NCBI GenBank assembly: GCA_025766275.1 | Contig: JAFKAC010000056.1 | Coordinates: forward strand, 1-64,000 | DNA length: 64,000 nucleotides | DNA from: Lactarius indigo | Taxonomy: Eukaryota; Basidiomycota; Agaricomycetes; Russulales; Russulaceae | Reading direction: 5' to 3' | In this document: positions 1 through 11,379 of the stretch, piece after piece | How the letters are laid out: every line of letters begins with the position of its first letter | Numbering within the stretch: the stretch's first letter is position 1 | Notes under the pieces: generated by a model | What the model was told of the DNA's origin: nothing | Databases searched by the model: none | Seen by the model: the letters and a program-made list of their open reading frames with translations, nothing else | Made by a program: the position numbers and the translations under genes

Positions 1-876
1 AGCCGATGGCATGAAGGACGTCGACCGGGAGATATCCAATTTCAAGATGCAATGGACGATGCTACTTACGGGTTGATGCAGCAACTTCCTGGTGTGTCTT
101 TCGACGATCCTCACCGATTTAATTCCTGATGAGCGATTTTTTCAACGCCAGCCACAGCTAGCGCCCCAGTCGCCTCACAATTTATATTCCCCGGACAACA
201 ACTTCAAGCGTTGGTTAGACTTGGCCGAAAGCTTCGTGAAGTTCCGGATGGTCAGGTTGCCGATGGATACGAGGAAGTTCTCGAAAGCCTGAAAACGGTC
301 GACAAAGGCCCTGTCGCTCTACGTCAGCCCGATGGCTTGATGAAACGGCAACTGTGGCGTCTGCAAGATGTACGCGACGGCGGTGGTTTTGGGTTCACTA
401 TCGAACTTTTCTTCCTCTCCCTTCGACGACTTCTATCGATATCTTCTTTGGACGAACAGAACAGCGTCTTCTACACTGGCGCCTTCAAGGTGATCACCTC
501 CCACTGGGAGGAGAGCAAGCAATCACCCGGGACGCACTCTATCCTGCTTAATATCATTTGCGACCTGGTAACCCCAGGCCGTGGGACCCTCTCGGATTTT
601 TCGTGTCCGGAGTCGATCACGGCCATACTCCTTGACACGGTAGGCAAAATAGTTCAAGGATATACGGGCCCCAACGAACATATTCGCGATGGTGTATGGG
701 ATATTGAGGGCGCCACCTTAGACAAGGGTATCCACGATGGTGCACAGGGGGTTGAGGACGGCGAACCGGTCCGGATGGACAGGAGGGAACTGCAGCGCAG
801 GGTATTGGAGGCATTTTCGGGATTCCGTTATGTTGCAAAGTTTCCTGAACCCGATATTCCAGTTTTCGTACGCTAG
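1..876 (+). pseudogene. DUF6535-type gene, copy A, 3' part (window edge)
   Basis: This is the C-terminal third of a DUF6535-family gene; its 5' part lies outside the window. The frame open from 211 to 876 carries the family signatures LGRKLREV, LMKRQLWRLQDVRDGGG, SSLDEQNSVFYTG, SHWEESKQSPGTH and ILLNIICDL, and it ends at a TAG near 876. Upstream, around 36-40, one base is missing relative to the other copies (the block encoding YQDAMDDAT), so the frame is broken and stops appear near 127. The copy is therefore disabled. The molecular function of the family is unknown to me. Confidence 0.7.
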
Positions 877-1210
877 AGGCACGAGTTTCCTTACTTCTGT
901 ACAACTGTGGACTAGGACCACATGTAATGGTCACTAAAATTTCTTGCGATTGCCAAGTCCATGCCTAGCTCAGTACGGGAGATAGCTATCTGAAGTCACG
1001 CGTAGATGGACGCTGCAGCGGCCGATCTCATACCAGGGGGTGTATACGCGTATTTTCATATTGGCACCAAGGTACGAAAGCTAATCAGCATCAGTCTTAG
1101 AGTGAAATCCAAGTTCGACATACGACAATCAAACATCAGCTAAACTAGGTCCCGGCCGAACCAGTGTACCAACACCTCTCCTCGCGCGTGGTGTGTACTA
1201 TGTAGTCCGC
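877..1210. other. 3'-3' spacer of the tandem unit
   Basis: This is the non-coding stretch between the convergent 3' ends of a DUF6535 copy and its - strand partner. The same block recurs after every copy at about 5398-5735, 9951-10330, 14183-14570, 21240-21539, 25712-26113, 30201-30577 and 34870-35291. Shared words include GAGTTTCCTTACTTCTGTAC, AACACATGTAATG and TTTTCATGTTGG. I see no gene, RNA or insertion in it; it probably holds the 3' UTRs and poly(A) signals of both genes. Confidence 0.55.
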
Positions 1211-2200
1211 TCATGCAGATAACATCACAACGCCAGCAAGAAGCGCGCCAAGCACCGTGGTACCGACCATACCCTCCCTAACGCCTCGCGCCATTGCCGC
1301 TACCATTGGATGAGTTAGACGACGCCGCAGCAGCCAGGGGGGTATATCCACGGCACTTTCTTTCCTTTCACGGTGAATTGACAGGTGGGGGCGCCGAGGC
1401 GGCAGTAAAGTTGATGCTTGACGCCTGATGGGACTGCCACCCGCGCCAATGGTAGATGTGTTCGGCGCCGTGATGGGCACGTGGCACTGCGCGTTGTAGT
1501 GGGCCCAGGGTCACGCCCGTGATGTTCGTCAGCGGGATGTCAGCGATGGGGACATCGAGGTTCGTGTAGCCCGTCGCGTCGCGTTGGCGATGAAGTAGGA
1601 TGTTCGAGAGCGCCCTGCGTGGCGGTGATGCGAGAGGTTAGTTAAGGGAATCAGGGAGACAGGACGTAGTGCTTGTTCGTGTCGCCACACCCGAGCGACC
1701 TGAAACCCCGGTTTGCCTCATGGGGAGAATGAGGACTAGTGTGTGTAGTAGGTTGAGCCAATAGTTCCGCGAGTACACGGAGACGCACCTCAAGCAGTAG
1801 GACGACAGTGTTGTCTAAGTTTCGTCAAAGGTGAGGAGGATCAGAGTACAAGTTTCGTTGAAGTTGGTATCGTTGAGTAATGAGACGAGCCAGCAATCGA
1901 CCCACTGACCCAAGTCAATGGCGGTATCATGGCCCACTGGCCATCGTTAGCTATATTGAGCGTCACAAATAGCCAATGTGGGAGGGCTGAAGTATTGACA
2001 TTGCGATGACGCTCAGGGTGAAAAGGTCCTACAGTACTGGAAGATCTCGGGTTTGGAGTCTGCCATTGTCGGTAGATTCAACAAGGCCTTCGGGTGACAA
2101 ACTGCAGCCCTGTGAAATAAGGTCACAACCAAAGTATGTGGTGTATAATGGGACCTCGGCGGCGAGTACTGCAGCGATGAACAGGAGGGGAAGGACGTGA
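1211..2200 (-). pseudogene. Secreted/GPI-like protein gene, copy A' (degenerate)
   Basis: This is a - strand relative of the family seen best at 26114-26602. It keeps a 3' end reading EGMVGTTVLGALLAGVVMLS-A, a hydrophobic tail like a GPI-attachment signal, and a 5' part near 2145-2200 in which one frame reads LLFIAAVLAAE followed by PLYTTYFGCDLIS, which resembles a signal peptide and mature N-terminus. Between them the reading frame shifts several times (for example inside the 1211-1480 frame), so no complete protein can be made. It faces the copy A DUF6535 gene. I recognise no enzymatic domain. Confidence 0.5.
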
Positions 2201-2394
2201 GTGGAAAGTGTCGCTGGGGCGTTTGACCACGGCCGGGAAATCCCGTCTCACCCCCGGCCCTTGCTTCCGAGTCTATGATGGTATTGGTTACGTGCTTCGG
2301 ACCCATTCGCTTGCAATCACTCTGGGCATCACTGCATCACTAGTCGACTGTGATTGGTCTGAACCTGTTTTGTCAACACAGCTACGGCATTGCG

Positions 2395-2625
2395 CCCTTC
2401 CTTCAAGTTCTGGCCCCGTTTTCAAGGAGATCTCTATACTCAGCCGGGGGAAATAAGGCCGGAACGTTCCGTTACTCATGTCAGATGAAAGCGCACAGGA
2501 TTAAGGTAAAACCCGCTGCCATGGGGCGCCCTGATTTTACCTTATTGTGGGCTGCACTTGAGCTTGAACCCCCTTTTCCCCCTCACTCTATAACCATCAG
2601 TCAGCTCGCTCTAGTGGATATCGCG
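2395..2625 (+). promoter_or_regulatory. Conserved upstream block of DUF6535 copy B
   Basis: A roughly 200-bp block ends just before the ATG and recurs upstream of copies C (7015-7227), E0 (17655-17896), F (22760-22981), G (27155-27389) and H (31855-32072). Shared words are AGTTCTGGCCCC, CTCAGCCGG, GTTCCATTACTCGTGTCAG, GAAAGCGCACAGG and CACTCTATAACC, followed by TCTAGTGGATATCGCAATG at the start codon. The CTATAA word about 40-50 nt before the ATG is a plausible core promoter element. Copies D and E lack most of the block. The promoter role is inferred from conservation and position only. Confidence 0.45.
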
Positions 2626-5397
2626 ATGCCCAGACGCACAAAGCGCAGGAGTGACCCGAACAAGGAGAACAACTACCTCTTGGTGAGTCCTAGATCGTCT
2701 CTTCCGACAAGTTATTGATGGTCCAAAAGATGACTTAGAGGAAGAGGCGCGGCCTAAGACTCCTGGTGCGTATCTTGTATCGTCGAGTACGTGGAGATCT
2801 GACGAGCGGGTGACATGTTGTAGATTCAGGAGAGAGTGCGATGAAAAATTCGTCGGATGGCGAGCGCAAGGATGGATCCAAAAAGCAAAGAAAAAAAAAG
2901 GATTTCGATGACGGTGCCAATGCCCTCTGGTCCCTTTACAGCAAAGAGGCCAAACCCACGACGAAGCTCTGTTCCATGGCATATTAGCGGAAATGGATGG
3001 TGTTCCTACATTTGTGCGTCTATCTCCCCGTGTCCGACACAGACCGTGAATCCTAACTGCATTCCACAGGCCGGCTTGTTTGCTGCCGTTCTCACTTCCT
3101 TCCTCGTCGACAGTCTTAAGAATTTACAAGTGGACCCGCACAACAATCGGTGTACTATCAGCAACAATCGATTGCTATGCTCGCCCAGATCTCACAGCAA
3201 ATCGCGTCCATCGCCCCGCAGGTGTCTATCTCATCTACTCCCCTACCACCTTACCCGGCATTCAAGACATCGAGTACAGCCCTCCAAGTGAACTTTGCGT
3301 GGCTGCTTGGTCTTGTGCTCAGTCTGTGTGCAGCGCTTCTTGCGACTTTCGTTCAACAGCGGGTCCGATCCTATATGGAGGCCTTGCAGCAGTATGATCA
3401 TCCTCTGAAGCGAGCGCGATTTCGACAATTCTTTTTCCAAGGCTCCTGGTCAACGCGATCAGCGGCAAGAGCAGTCCCTTTGTTGATTCGGACCTCGCTT
3501 CTCCTATTTTTTTCGGCCTGATCATTTCCGTCATCAATGTCGACACTTCTATCGGCGTCACCACGACCATTTTCATTTGCGTCTACGGATCGCTCTCCCT
3601 GTATAGCACGTTTGCGTCTCTCCGGCACCCGGAGTTACTATACCAGTCCCCGTTCCCGGATACGCTAGCATTATTTTACGGATGCTCGTGCTATCCTGCT
3701 TCGGTCGCCGCTCTCCCTCCAAAGAGTTTGCGATATTCAAAGCACGTCAAGAACAGGTGGTGATGGAGGAGCCCGATGGACGCAAAGACCGTGACGTGCG
3801 TGCCATCCTATGGTTGATCGATAGGAAAGCGGCAAACGCCGAGATGGAACGCTCGTGTTGGCTATCCCTGGCTCTTTCAACACCAATGGGGCCAAGATGT
3901 TTGGAAAGGGGTCACGTGCGGCACGTCAAAGCCTCCGACGGGTCCTCCACTTACTGGTCTTCAAGTCTCCTCTACCCTTATCCCCACATTCGCGAGAAGG
4001 AACCACGATTGACAAAATTTCTCGATCCTTAGGATACCTTTTCGAGACCTGCAACCATCACAGTTATTTCGAAAACGAAGAGGCAAGACATAGGCGCATG
4101 CGCGCTTGCGTTGAGGCCGCGGCGGAGCTCATATGCCGTATCGACTATCGACTCGACTGGTTTGGAGAAGTCGCCAAGGTGCTCAGCGAAATCGGCCATA
4201 TTGAAAAGTCAATTCACCGACAATCACATCTGATACATCTTCGTCATACGCTGGACGTGCCTCTCACTCATGGATGTTCAGCGGATACTCGGCAGAAATC
4301 GGCTGCAGGTGCCGCTAGGTACGCGGTGAACAGACAATTGGAATACGGACAACCAGACGAGGCGGGACGTGAAGGCACTCAGAGGATCGACGAATCTCTC
4401 CGGACAGCATGGGAGTGCGTTGAGGACCTACGTCAAGCGTTCGAGCCCTGGTCCCAGGATGGCGCCAAAGACCAAGTCAAGAGATCTACGAAACCACGAA
4501 CAACAAATTTCGGAGCTGGAGCGCATTCAAGTCGAAGCCGATCACATGAAAAACGTCGACCGAGAGCTCCTGTTTATCAAGACGATAGATAACGCCACTT
4601 ACGGGTTGATTCGACAACTTCCCGGTGTATCATTCGACGAGCCGCACCGATCCTCTCCCTCACTGATAAACGATATTTTCAACACGCCAGTCACAGGTAG
4701 TGCCCCACTCCTTCCAATTTATATTCCCGGACAACAGCTTAAAGCGTTGGCGGGACTTGGCCGAAAGCTTCGTGAAGTTCTGGATGGTCAGGTTGCCGAG
4801 GGGTACGAGGAAGTGAAAGCCTGAAATCCGTCGACAAAGTCCCTGTTGCTCTACGTCGACCCGATGGCTTGGTGAGACGGCAACTGTGCGTCTGCAAGAT
4901 CTACGCGATGGCGGCGGTCTTGGGTTTACCGTCGAACTTTTCTTCCTCTCCCTTCAACGACTTTTATCGATATCTCCGTTCACGAATCGAATAGCATCTT
5001 TTACTCCGGCACCTTCAACACTATCAAGTCCTACTGGGAGAAGAGCAAGGAATCTCTCGCGACGCACTGTATCCTACTTAATATCATTTGCGACCTCATT
5101 ATCGGGTCGTGGGACCTTCTCGATTATTCATACCCAGAGTCCATCACAACCGCGCTCGTCAACATGGTAGGTGATTTGCTTCGAGAATGAGGGTCCGGAT
5201 GGATATCCGCGAGGCTGTGGGGGAAATTGAGAGTGCCAACCCGACGAAGATACCCGCGATGGTGTACGAGAAATCCAGGACGCCGATCCGATCCGGATGG
5301 ACAGGATGGAACTGCGGCGCAGGGCATTGGAGGCGTTTCCACGATTCCGTAGTAACCCACAGCATCTCTCACCCGTTGTTACAGCTTCCGTAGACTA
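2626..5397 (+). pseudogene. DUF6535-type gene, copy B (frameshifted)
   Basis: Exon 1 begins at ATG 2626 (MPRRTKRRSD) and ends before GTGAGT at 2683. It lacks one base relative to the other copies, which changes the exon phase. Exon 2 has the family motif FDDGANALWSLYS, but one C is missing near 2950 (GAGGCCAAACCC against GAGGCCCAAACCC). The membrane region has a shifted T-tract near 3510, and the long 3' exon is spread over several frames (3855-4592, 4369-4824, 4886-5170). The ancestral stop TAG is at 5395-5397. This copy is most similar to copy G by eye, including a lysine-rich stretch before FDDGAN. Confidence 0.75.
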
Positions 5398-5734
5398 GTA
5401 GGGGCACGAGTTTCCTTACTTCTGTACAACTGTGGACTAGGAACACATGTAATGATCACTACACCTTGCGATTGCCAAGTCCATTCCTAGCTCGGTACGT
5501 GCTGAATAGGGAGATGCTATCTCAAGTCATGCGTAATAGACAGGATGACTTGTGGCAAAGATACTCGCATAGCGCGTCGCTGCAGCTATTCAATAATACC
5601 AGCCAATCTCTGTATAAACGTATTTTCATGTTGGTACAGCAGTACAGTGCTCATCAAGTCCCACCCACGCCAACCTAAACTAAGTCCAGGCCGAACCAGC
5701 GAACCAACACCGTTCGCGCCGCACGTAATCCGCT

Positions 5735-6850
5735 CCCAAGTCAGAAGAAGCGTCACAACACCCTCAAGGAGCACGCCGGGTACCGTGGTGTACACCATTC
5801 CTTCCCTGGCGTCCGCCGCGCAATTGCCGCTACCACTGGACGATGTGTTAGATGACGCCGCTACAACCTGTGGGCCAAGCCATGGCACAGTCTTTCTCTG
5901 CACGGTCAGGTTGACGGGTGTGGGAGGATTGGCAGCAAGAAAGCTGGTGTCAGCGCCTGATGCGATCAAGACGGGACAGCCGCCCGCACCACAGCAGACG
6001 TGTTTGGTACAGTGACGGGCACGTAGTACTGCACGTGAGCGGCCCGGTATCGTGCCAGCGATGTTCGCAGCGGGATGTTGGCAAGGGAGACGTCGAGCCT
6101 GTTGCATTGGCAACGAAGGAGTAATGATGGAGCGGGGCGGACGTTAGTAGCTTTAGGGGAAATGTGTGATTGGGATGTACTTGTTCGTGTTGCCGCGCCG
6201 AGCACCCGAGACCTAGTTTACCTCCACGTAGAGAGTGAGGAGTTGCACGTGTAGTAGTTCGAGTCGACGGTGCAGCAAGCACTCTCAAGGGCAGCAAGAG
6301 TGAGAGAAGATGAGTTGTTGACGATTTGTCTCTCAGTTTTGTCAAAAGTAAGGAGGATCAGAATACGGCGTTGTTGAAGTTGTGTCATTGAGTAGTGTAA
6401 TGGACGAGCAGTGATGACCCATTGGCCCGCAAATTCATGGTGGTATCATGGCCATCGTTGACCATATTCGGTGTCACGAACAGCCACTAACTTGAAGGGA
6501 CGTGATGTCGGGGCAAAGTTTGAAGTTGCGATGAAGCGCAAAGCGGGAGGTGGCCGAATTATAGAAAATGGTACGGTTGTGCTTGTGTACGTAGAAGTTG
6601 TATGGTGTGGAAGTGTTTGTGTAAAACAACTGTGAAATAGACCTGAATGTAGAGTGAGACGGTCTTGCGCTTTTGCCGGAGAAGATCTTGGGTTTGGAGC
6701 CTGCCACTGTTGGGGAATTTAACGAGAGGACCCTCAGGGGACAAATTGCAGCGCCCGTAATATAACGTCGCAACAAAAGGATGGTTGATCTCGGCGGCGA
6801 GCATTGCAGCGACGAGACGAACAGGAGCCTGAGGAGGGAGAAGAGGCCCG
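5735..6850 (-). pseudogene. Secreted/GPI-like protein gene, copy B' (degenerate)
   Basis: This copy faces DUF6535 copy B. Recognisable pieces on the - strand are the C-terminal block with KTVPWLGPQV, SSNTSSSGSGN and EGMVYTTV, and a 5' block near 6720-6800 (LAAEINHPFVATLYYG, NLSPEGPLV). The usual terminal stop after LLLA is lost: the frame reads on into vector-like non-family sequence (LLLTWERI). The middle exons are out of frame. The Asn-Xaa-Ser/Thr sites and Ser/Gly-rich region before the tail match the family pattern. Confidence 0.45.
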
Positions 6851-7227
6851 GGGGATGTGGGTGGAATGTGTCGTCAACCGCCGGGTGTGGGAATCTCCCT
6901 TACTTTTGAGTCTATCGATGTTGGTTACACGCTTTGGACCCATTCGCTTGCATTGCTGGTCGCCACTGGTTGGTCTGAACCTATTTTTATCAATGCGGCA
7001 GCTATCTGAAGTCTGAATGTCTTGAGTTCTGACCCCTGTTTTCAAGAAACTCTATAACTCAGCCGGCGATAACGAGGCCGGGACGTTCCATTACTCGTGT
7101 CAGATGGTAGGTGAAAGCGCGCAGGGTTATGGTACCCGCTACTGCCATGAGGCAGCACTTGAGCTCGAACTTCCTTACTCCGCTCACCCTATTACCATCA
7201 TTTCAACCCATTCTGGTGGATATCGCA

Positions 7228-9950
7228 ATGCCCAGACGCACAAGGCGCAGGAGTGACCCCGAACGAGGAGAACAGCTATCCTTGGTAAATCTTAGATCAC
7301 CTCTTTTCCAACAAGTATTCATGGACCAAAAGATGGGGTACGGGAAGAGTCGCGGTCTGGGACTCCTGGAAGACGTTTGGAACCTGGTGCGTATATTGTG
7401 TCATTGAATACGTGGCGATCTAACTAGTCGGTGATTCGTTGCAGACGCAGGCCTGGGAGGGGGAGCAATGAACAATTCTTCAGATGGCCCAGCTCAAAGC
7501 GAGCGCAAGGACTTCGATGATGGTGCCAATGCCCTCTGGTCTCTTTACAGCAAAGAGGCTCAAGCCCACGATGAAGCACTGTTCCAAGGTTTGCTAGCAG
7601 ATATGAGTGGAGTCCCCACATTCGTGCGTGTATACTCTCGTGTTCAGCGTAAACTCGAATTTACCTGCGTCTCCACAGGCCGGCTTGTTTGCTGCGTTAT
7701 CACTTCCTTCCTCATCGACGGTCTTAAGAATCTGCAACCTGATCCTGCACAACAATCGGTATACTATCAGCAGCAATCGGTCGCGATGCTCGCCCAGATC
7801 TCACAGCAGATCGCATCTATCGCCCCACAGGTCTCTGTCCCATCCACCCCCCCACCACCTTACCCAATATTCCACCCTCAAAGGCAAACGTGGCAATGAA
7901 CTCTTTCTGGCTCGTCGGCCTCATTCACAGCTTGGTTGCAGCGTTTTGTGCAACTTTCGTTCAACAGGGAGTTCGGTCCCATCTGCAAATCTTTCAGCGG
8001 TACGATCAACCTCTGAAGCGAGCGCGGTTTCGACAATTTTTTTTCGATGCTACCTGGTCAGCGCAGTCGGTGGCGTCAACAGCCACTGCTACGATCCGTT
8101 CCTCGCTCTCCTATTTTTTTTAGGCTTGGGCATTTCCATGTTCGATGTCAATACAACTATTGGCATCGTCACGGTCGTTTTCATCATTATTTTTTTTTAT
8201 CCTCCTATGGCACTCCTGGGACTCAAGACGTTTACCTAACCTATTTCTTTGGACTATCTACCTATGTGAAGCATCTAGAGAACGGAAGGTGATGGAGGGG
8301 GACGATGAACGCAAAGACCGTGATGTGCGCGCCATCCAATGGTTGATCGATAGACCATGGCAAACGCCGAGATGGAACCATTCGTGTCTGCGATCCCTGG
8401 CGCTTTCAACACTGAATGGGGCCAGGATGTCTGGAGAGAGGTCTCCTATCGGACGCACGACACGTCAGAGTCTCCACCCGCTGGTCGTCAAGTCTCTCTC
8501 ACATCTCACTCTACACCTCCGCTAAAAGGAGCCGCCATTTCTCGATGCGTCCGCTACCTTTTCGAGACCTGCAACCATCACAGTTATTTCGGAAGCGAGG
8601 AGGCAAGACATAGGCGCATGCGCGTATGCGTTGAGGCTGCGGCCGCGCTTGTATGCCATCTCGATTATCGACTGGACTGGTTTGGAGAAGTTGGCAAGGT
8701 GGTCAGCGAAATAGGCCAGATGAAAGGGTCAATTCACCGACGACCACATCCGATACATCGTTCATTATACGCTGGACGTGCCTCTCACTCATGGTCATTC
8801 AGCGGATACTGGGCAAAACCGGCTACAGGTGCTCGCCGGGTACGCGGCGAACGAACTGGTACGCTTTCAATCGGAATACGGGCCACCGAACGAGACGGAG
8901 AGGGAGGGCGCTCCGAGTATCGATGAATCTCTCCAGACAGCATGGGATTGCGTTGAGGACCTACGTCAAGCATTCGAGCCCTGGCCCCAGGAGGGGGCCA
9001 AAAGCAAGCCGAAGAGACCTTACGAAACCGCGAGCAAAGATTTCAGAATTGGAGCGCATTCAAGTCGAAGCGGATGGTATGAAAACCGTCGACCAAGAGA
9101 TCTCTCTTTATCAAGACGCGATGGATAACGCCACTTACGGGTTGATTCGACAACTTCCCGGTGTATCATTCGTTGGGCCTCAACAGTCCGAACCCTCACT
9201 GATAAGCGGGGTTTTCAATGCGCCTGTCACAGGTAGCGCACTACTCACCTCGCAGTTGATATTCCCGGGACAACAGCTGAAAGCGTTGGCGAGACTCGGC
9301 CGAAAGCTTCGTGAAGTCCTGGATGGTCAAGTATCCGAGGGGTACGAGGAAGTACTTGAAAGCCTGAAATCCGTCGACAAAGTCCCTGTTGCTCTACGTC
9401 GACCCAATGGTTTGATGAGACGGCAATTGTGGCGTCTGCTCGATCTGCGCGACGGCGGTGGTCTTGGGTTTACCGTCGAACTTTTCTTCCTCTCTCTTCG
9501 ACGACTTCTATCTATATCTTCTTTGGACGAACAAAACAGCGTCTTCTACACTGGCACCTTCAAGGTTATCACGTCCCACTGGACGGAGGGCAAGGAGTCG
9601 CTCGGGACGCAATATATCTTGCTTAATATCATTTGCGACCTGATTATCCCAGGCCGTGGGATCTTCTCGGATTTTTCGTATCCAGAGTCTATCACAACCA
9701 TGCTCCTTGACGTGACAGGCAATGTGCTTCGAGGATACACGGGCCCAGATGAGCATATCCGCGATGCTGTGCGGGAGATTGAGAGCGCCGACCCAGATGA
9801 GTATGTCCGTGATGGTGTACGGGAGATTGAGGACGCCAGACGAGCCAGATGGACAGGAGGGAACTGCAGCGCAGGGCATTGGCGGCTATTGCACGATCCC
9901 GTGGTAGTCCAGAGCATCTCGAACCCGATGATGTAGATTCCGTAGGCTAG
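7228..9950 (+). pseudogene. DUF6535-type gene, copy C (frameshifted)
   Basis: Start ATG 7228 (MPRRTRRRSDPERGEQ). Exon 1 is one base short before GTAAAT, so its phase does not match the second exon (7452 onward, ATNNSSD-like start, FDDGANALWSLYSKEAQ). The membrane region breaks at a T-tract near 8110-8125. The long C-terminal part is open from 8653 to 9936 but includes an out-of-frame stretch at its start. It also shifts near 9838, so the family C-terminus is replaced by RARWTGGNCSAG. The ancestral stop is TAG 9948-9950. The copy is disabled, although its 3' half is well preserved. Confidence 0.75.
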
Positions 9951-10329
9951 AGTCACGGGCTTCCTACTTTTGTATGACTGTGAACTAGAAACATCATGGA
10001 GACGCATCCTGTAACGATTACAACTTCTTGCGATCACTAAGTCCATCCCGCTCTAAGCTAGTTTACTACATGTTAAATTGGGCAGATAGAGAGGGCCGTC
10101 TTCATCTCAAGACCTGCGCAGATAGGGTGGATGGCCTGCAGCAAAGATGTCCAGATACCAGCCGATCTCATACCAAGAGGTGTGAACGTGTATTTTCATG
10201 CTGGCACCGCGGTAAGTATACATCAGCATCACTTTTAGAATAACAAATCCGAGTCCTACACATGGCAACCAAACATTAGCTAAACGAGCAGAATCAGCGA
10301 ACCAAACCATTCGCACGTCGCGTGTAGTC

Positions 10330-11040
10330 CGCTCCTCGAGCCAGAAGAACGCGCAACGTCCACAAGAAGCGCCCCGAGCACCGTGGCACCGACCATGCCC
10401 TCCCTAGCGCCAGCAGCGCCGTTACGGCTTCCACTGGACGAGTCGGCAACGCGCGGGCCGAGCCACGGGACGGTCTTGCCTTGCGCAGCCAGTGAGGGCT
10501 GACTGGCGCGGGAGGTTTGGCAGTCACGGTGGTGACGCTGGTGTCGACGCCTGAAGCGACAAACACGGGACCAACGCCCGCGCCAACAGCGAATGTGTTT
10601 GACAGTGACGGGCACGTAGTGCTGCACGTTGAGTGGGCCTGGGATCGTGCTGGTGGTTTTCGTCAGCGGGATGTCGGCGATGGAGACGTCGAGGTTGGTC
10701 TAGCCTGTCGCATTGGAAATGAAGGGGTAGACGTCCAAAAGGTTCCTGTGGGACGGAGGTTAGCTTGAGGAATTGGGGAGACGTAGGACGTACTTGCTCG
10801 TGCTGTCGCAACTAAGCGACCCGAGACTCCAATTTGCCTCCACGGTGGAGAGTGTGGAGTACTGCGTGTAGTAGGTCGAGTCGACCGTCCCGCGAATACT
10901 CGGCGACGACACCTCCAGCAGGGTGACAGTGTATGTCTCAGTCTCGTCGAAGGTGATCTTGCAGTTGGTATTGTTGAGCAATAGGACTAGCCGGTAATCG
11001 ACTCACTAGCCCGCAAGTCAATGGTGGTACCATGGCAATC
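10330..11040 (-). pseudogene. Secreted/GPI-like protein gene, copy C' (degenerate, 5' truncated)
   Basis: The - strand frame at 10760-10981 preserves the best view of one middle exon: FDETETYTVTLLEVSSP, then GTVDSTYYTQYSTLSTVEAN, then SLGSLSCDSTSKYV, ending at a GTACGT splice donor. The C-terminal exon near 10330-10740 is frameshifted. Upstream (higher coordinates than 11040) the signal-peptide exon present in other units is missing and is replaced by unrelated sequence up to 11340. Confidence 0.45.
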
Positions 11041-11379
11041 ATTGGGGGTCACAACTACGGAGGGAGAGCCGAGGCATTAACGTATAAACATCAGGAGAAA
11101 AGTCGTTGAAGTTCGATGGCATGCAAGGCGGGAGCAACCGAGGCAACCGAAAGGCTCACGTGTTTCTTTTCCACGCGCCACTTCCTTTTTATCGCAACTT
11201 CAGGTTGGTTGCGTAAGCCACAATCTAAGCAGACGACCTCATTGAGATCTTTGACCCGGATCAGCTGACCTGAACTGATCCGGCTGACTATGACCCAATT
11301 GGCATGTACAGTACAGCATGAGGCAGCGTATCATAAGCTGCACTTTAGTTGAACTTCCTCCATCATTCTAGTAGATATC
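11041..11379. other. Altered promoter region before copy D
   Basis: This stretch replaces the conserved upstream block of the array. At 11155-11214 it holds a segment starting CTCACGTGTTTCTTTTCCAC that matches 22497-22553 in inverted orientation. Beyond it, near 11255-11310, there is a short imperfect palindrome (GATCAGCTGACC...ACTGATCCGGCTGA). I see no gene. It looks like a small inserted element, or the footprint of one, that removed the usual promoter of copy D. Confidence 0.4.

Noticed and set aside
617..934. Many antisense frames of 60-170 codons opposite the DUF6535 copies
   Set aside because: They mirror the coding frame of the sense gene, recur at the same relative place in every copy, and share no motif with the real - strand family.
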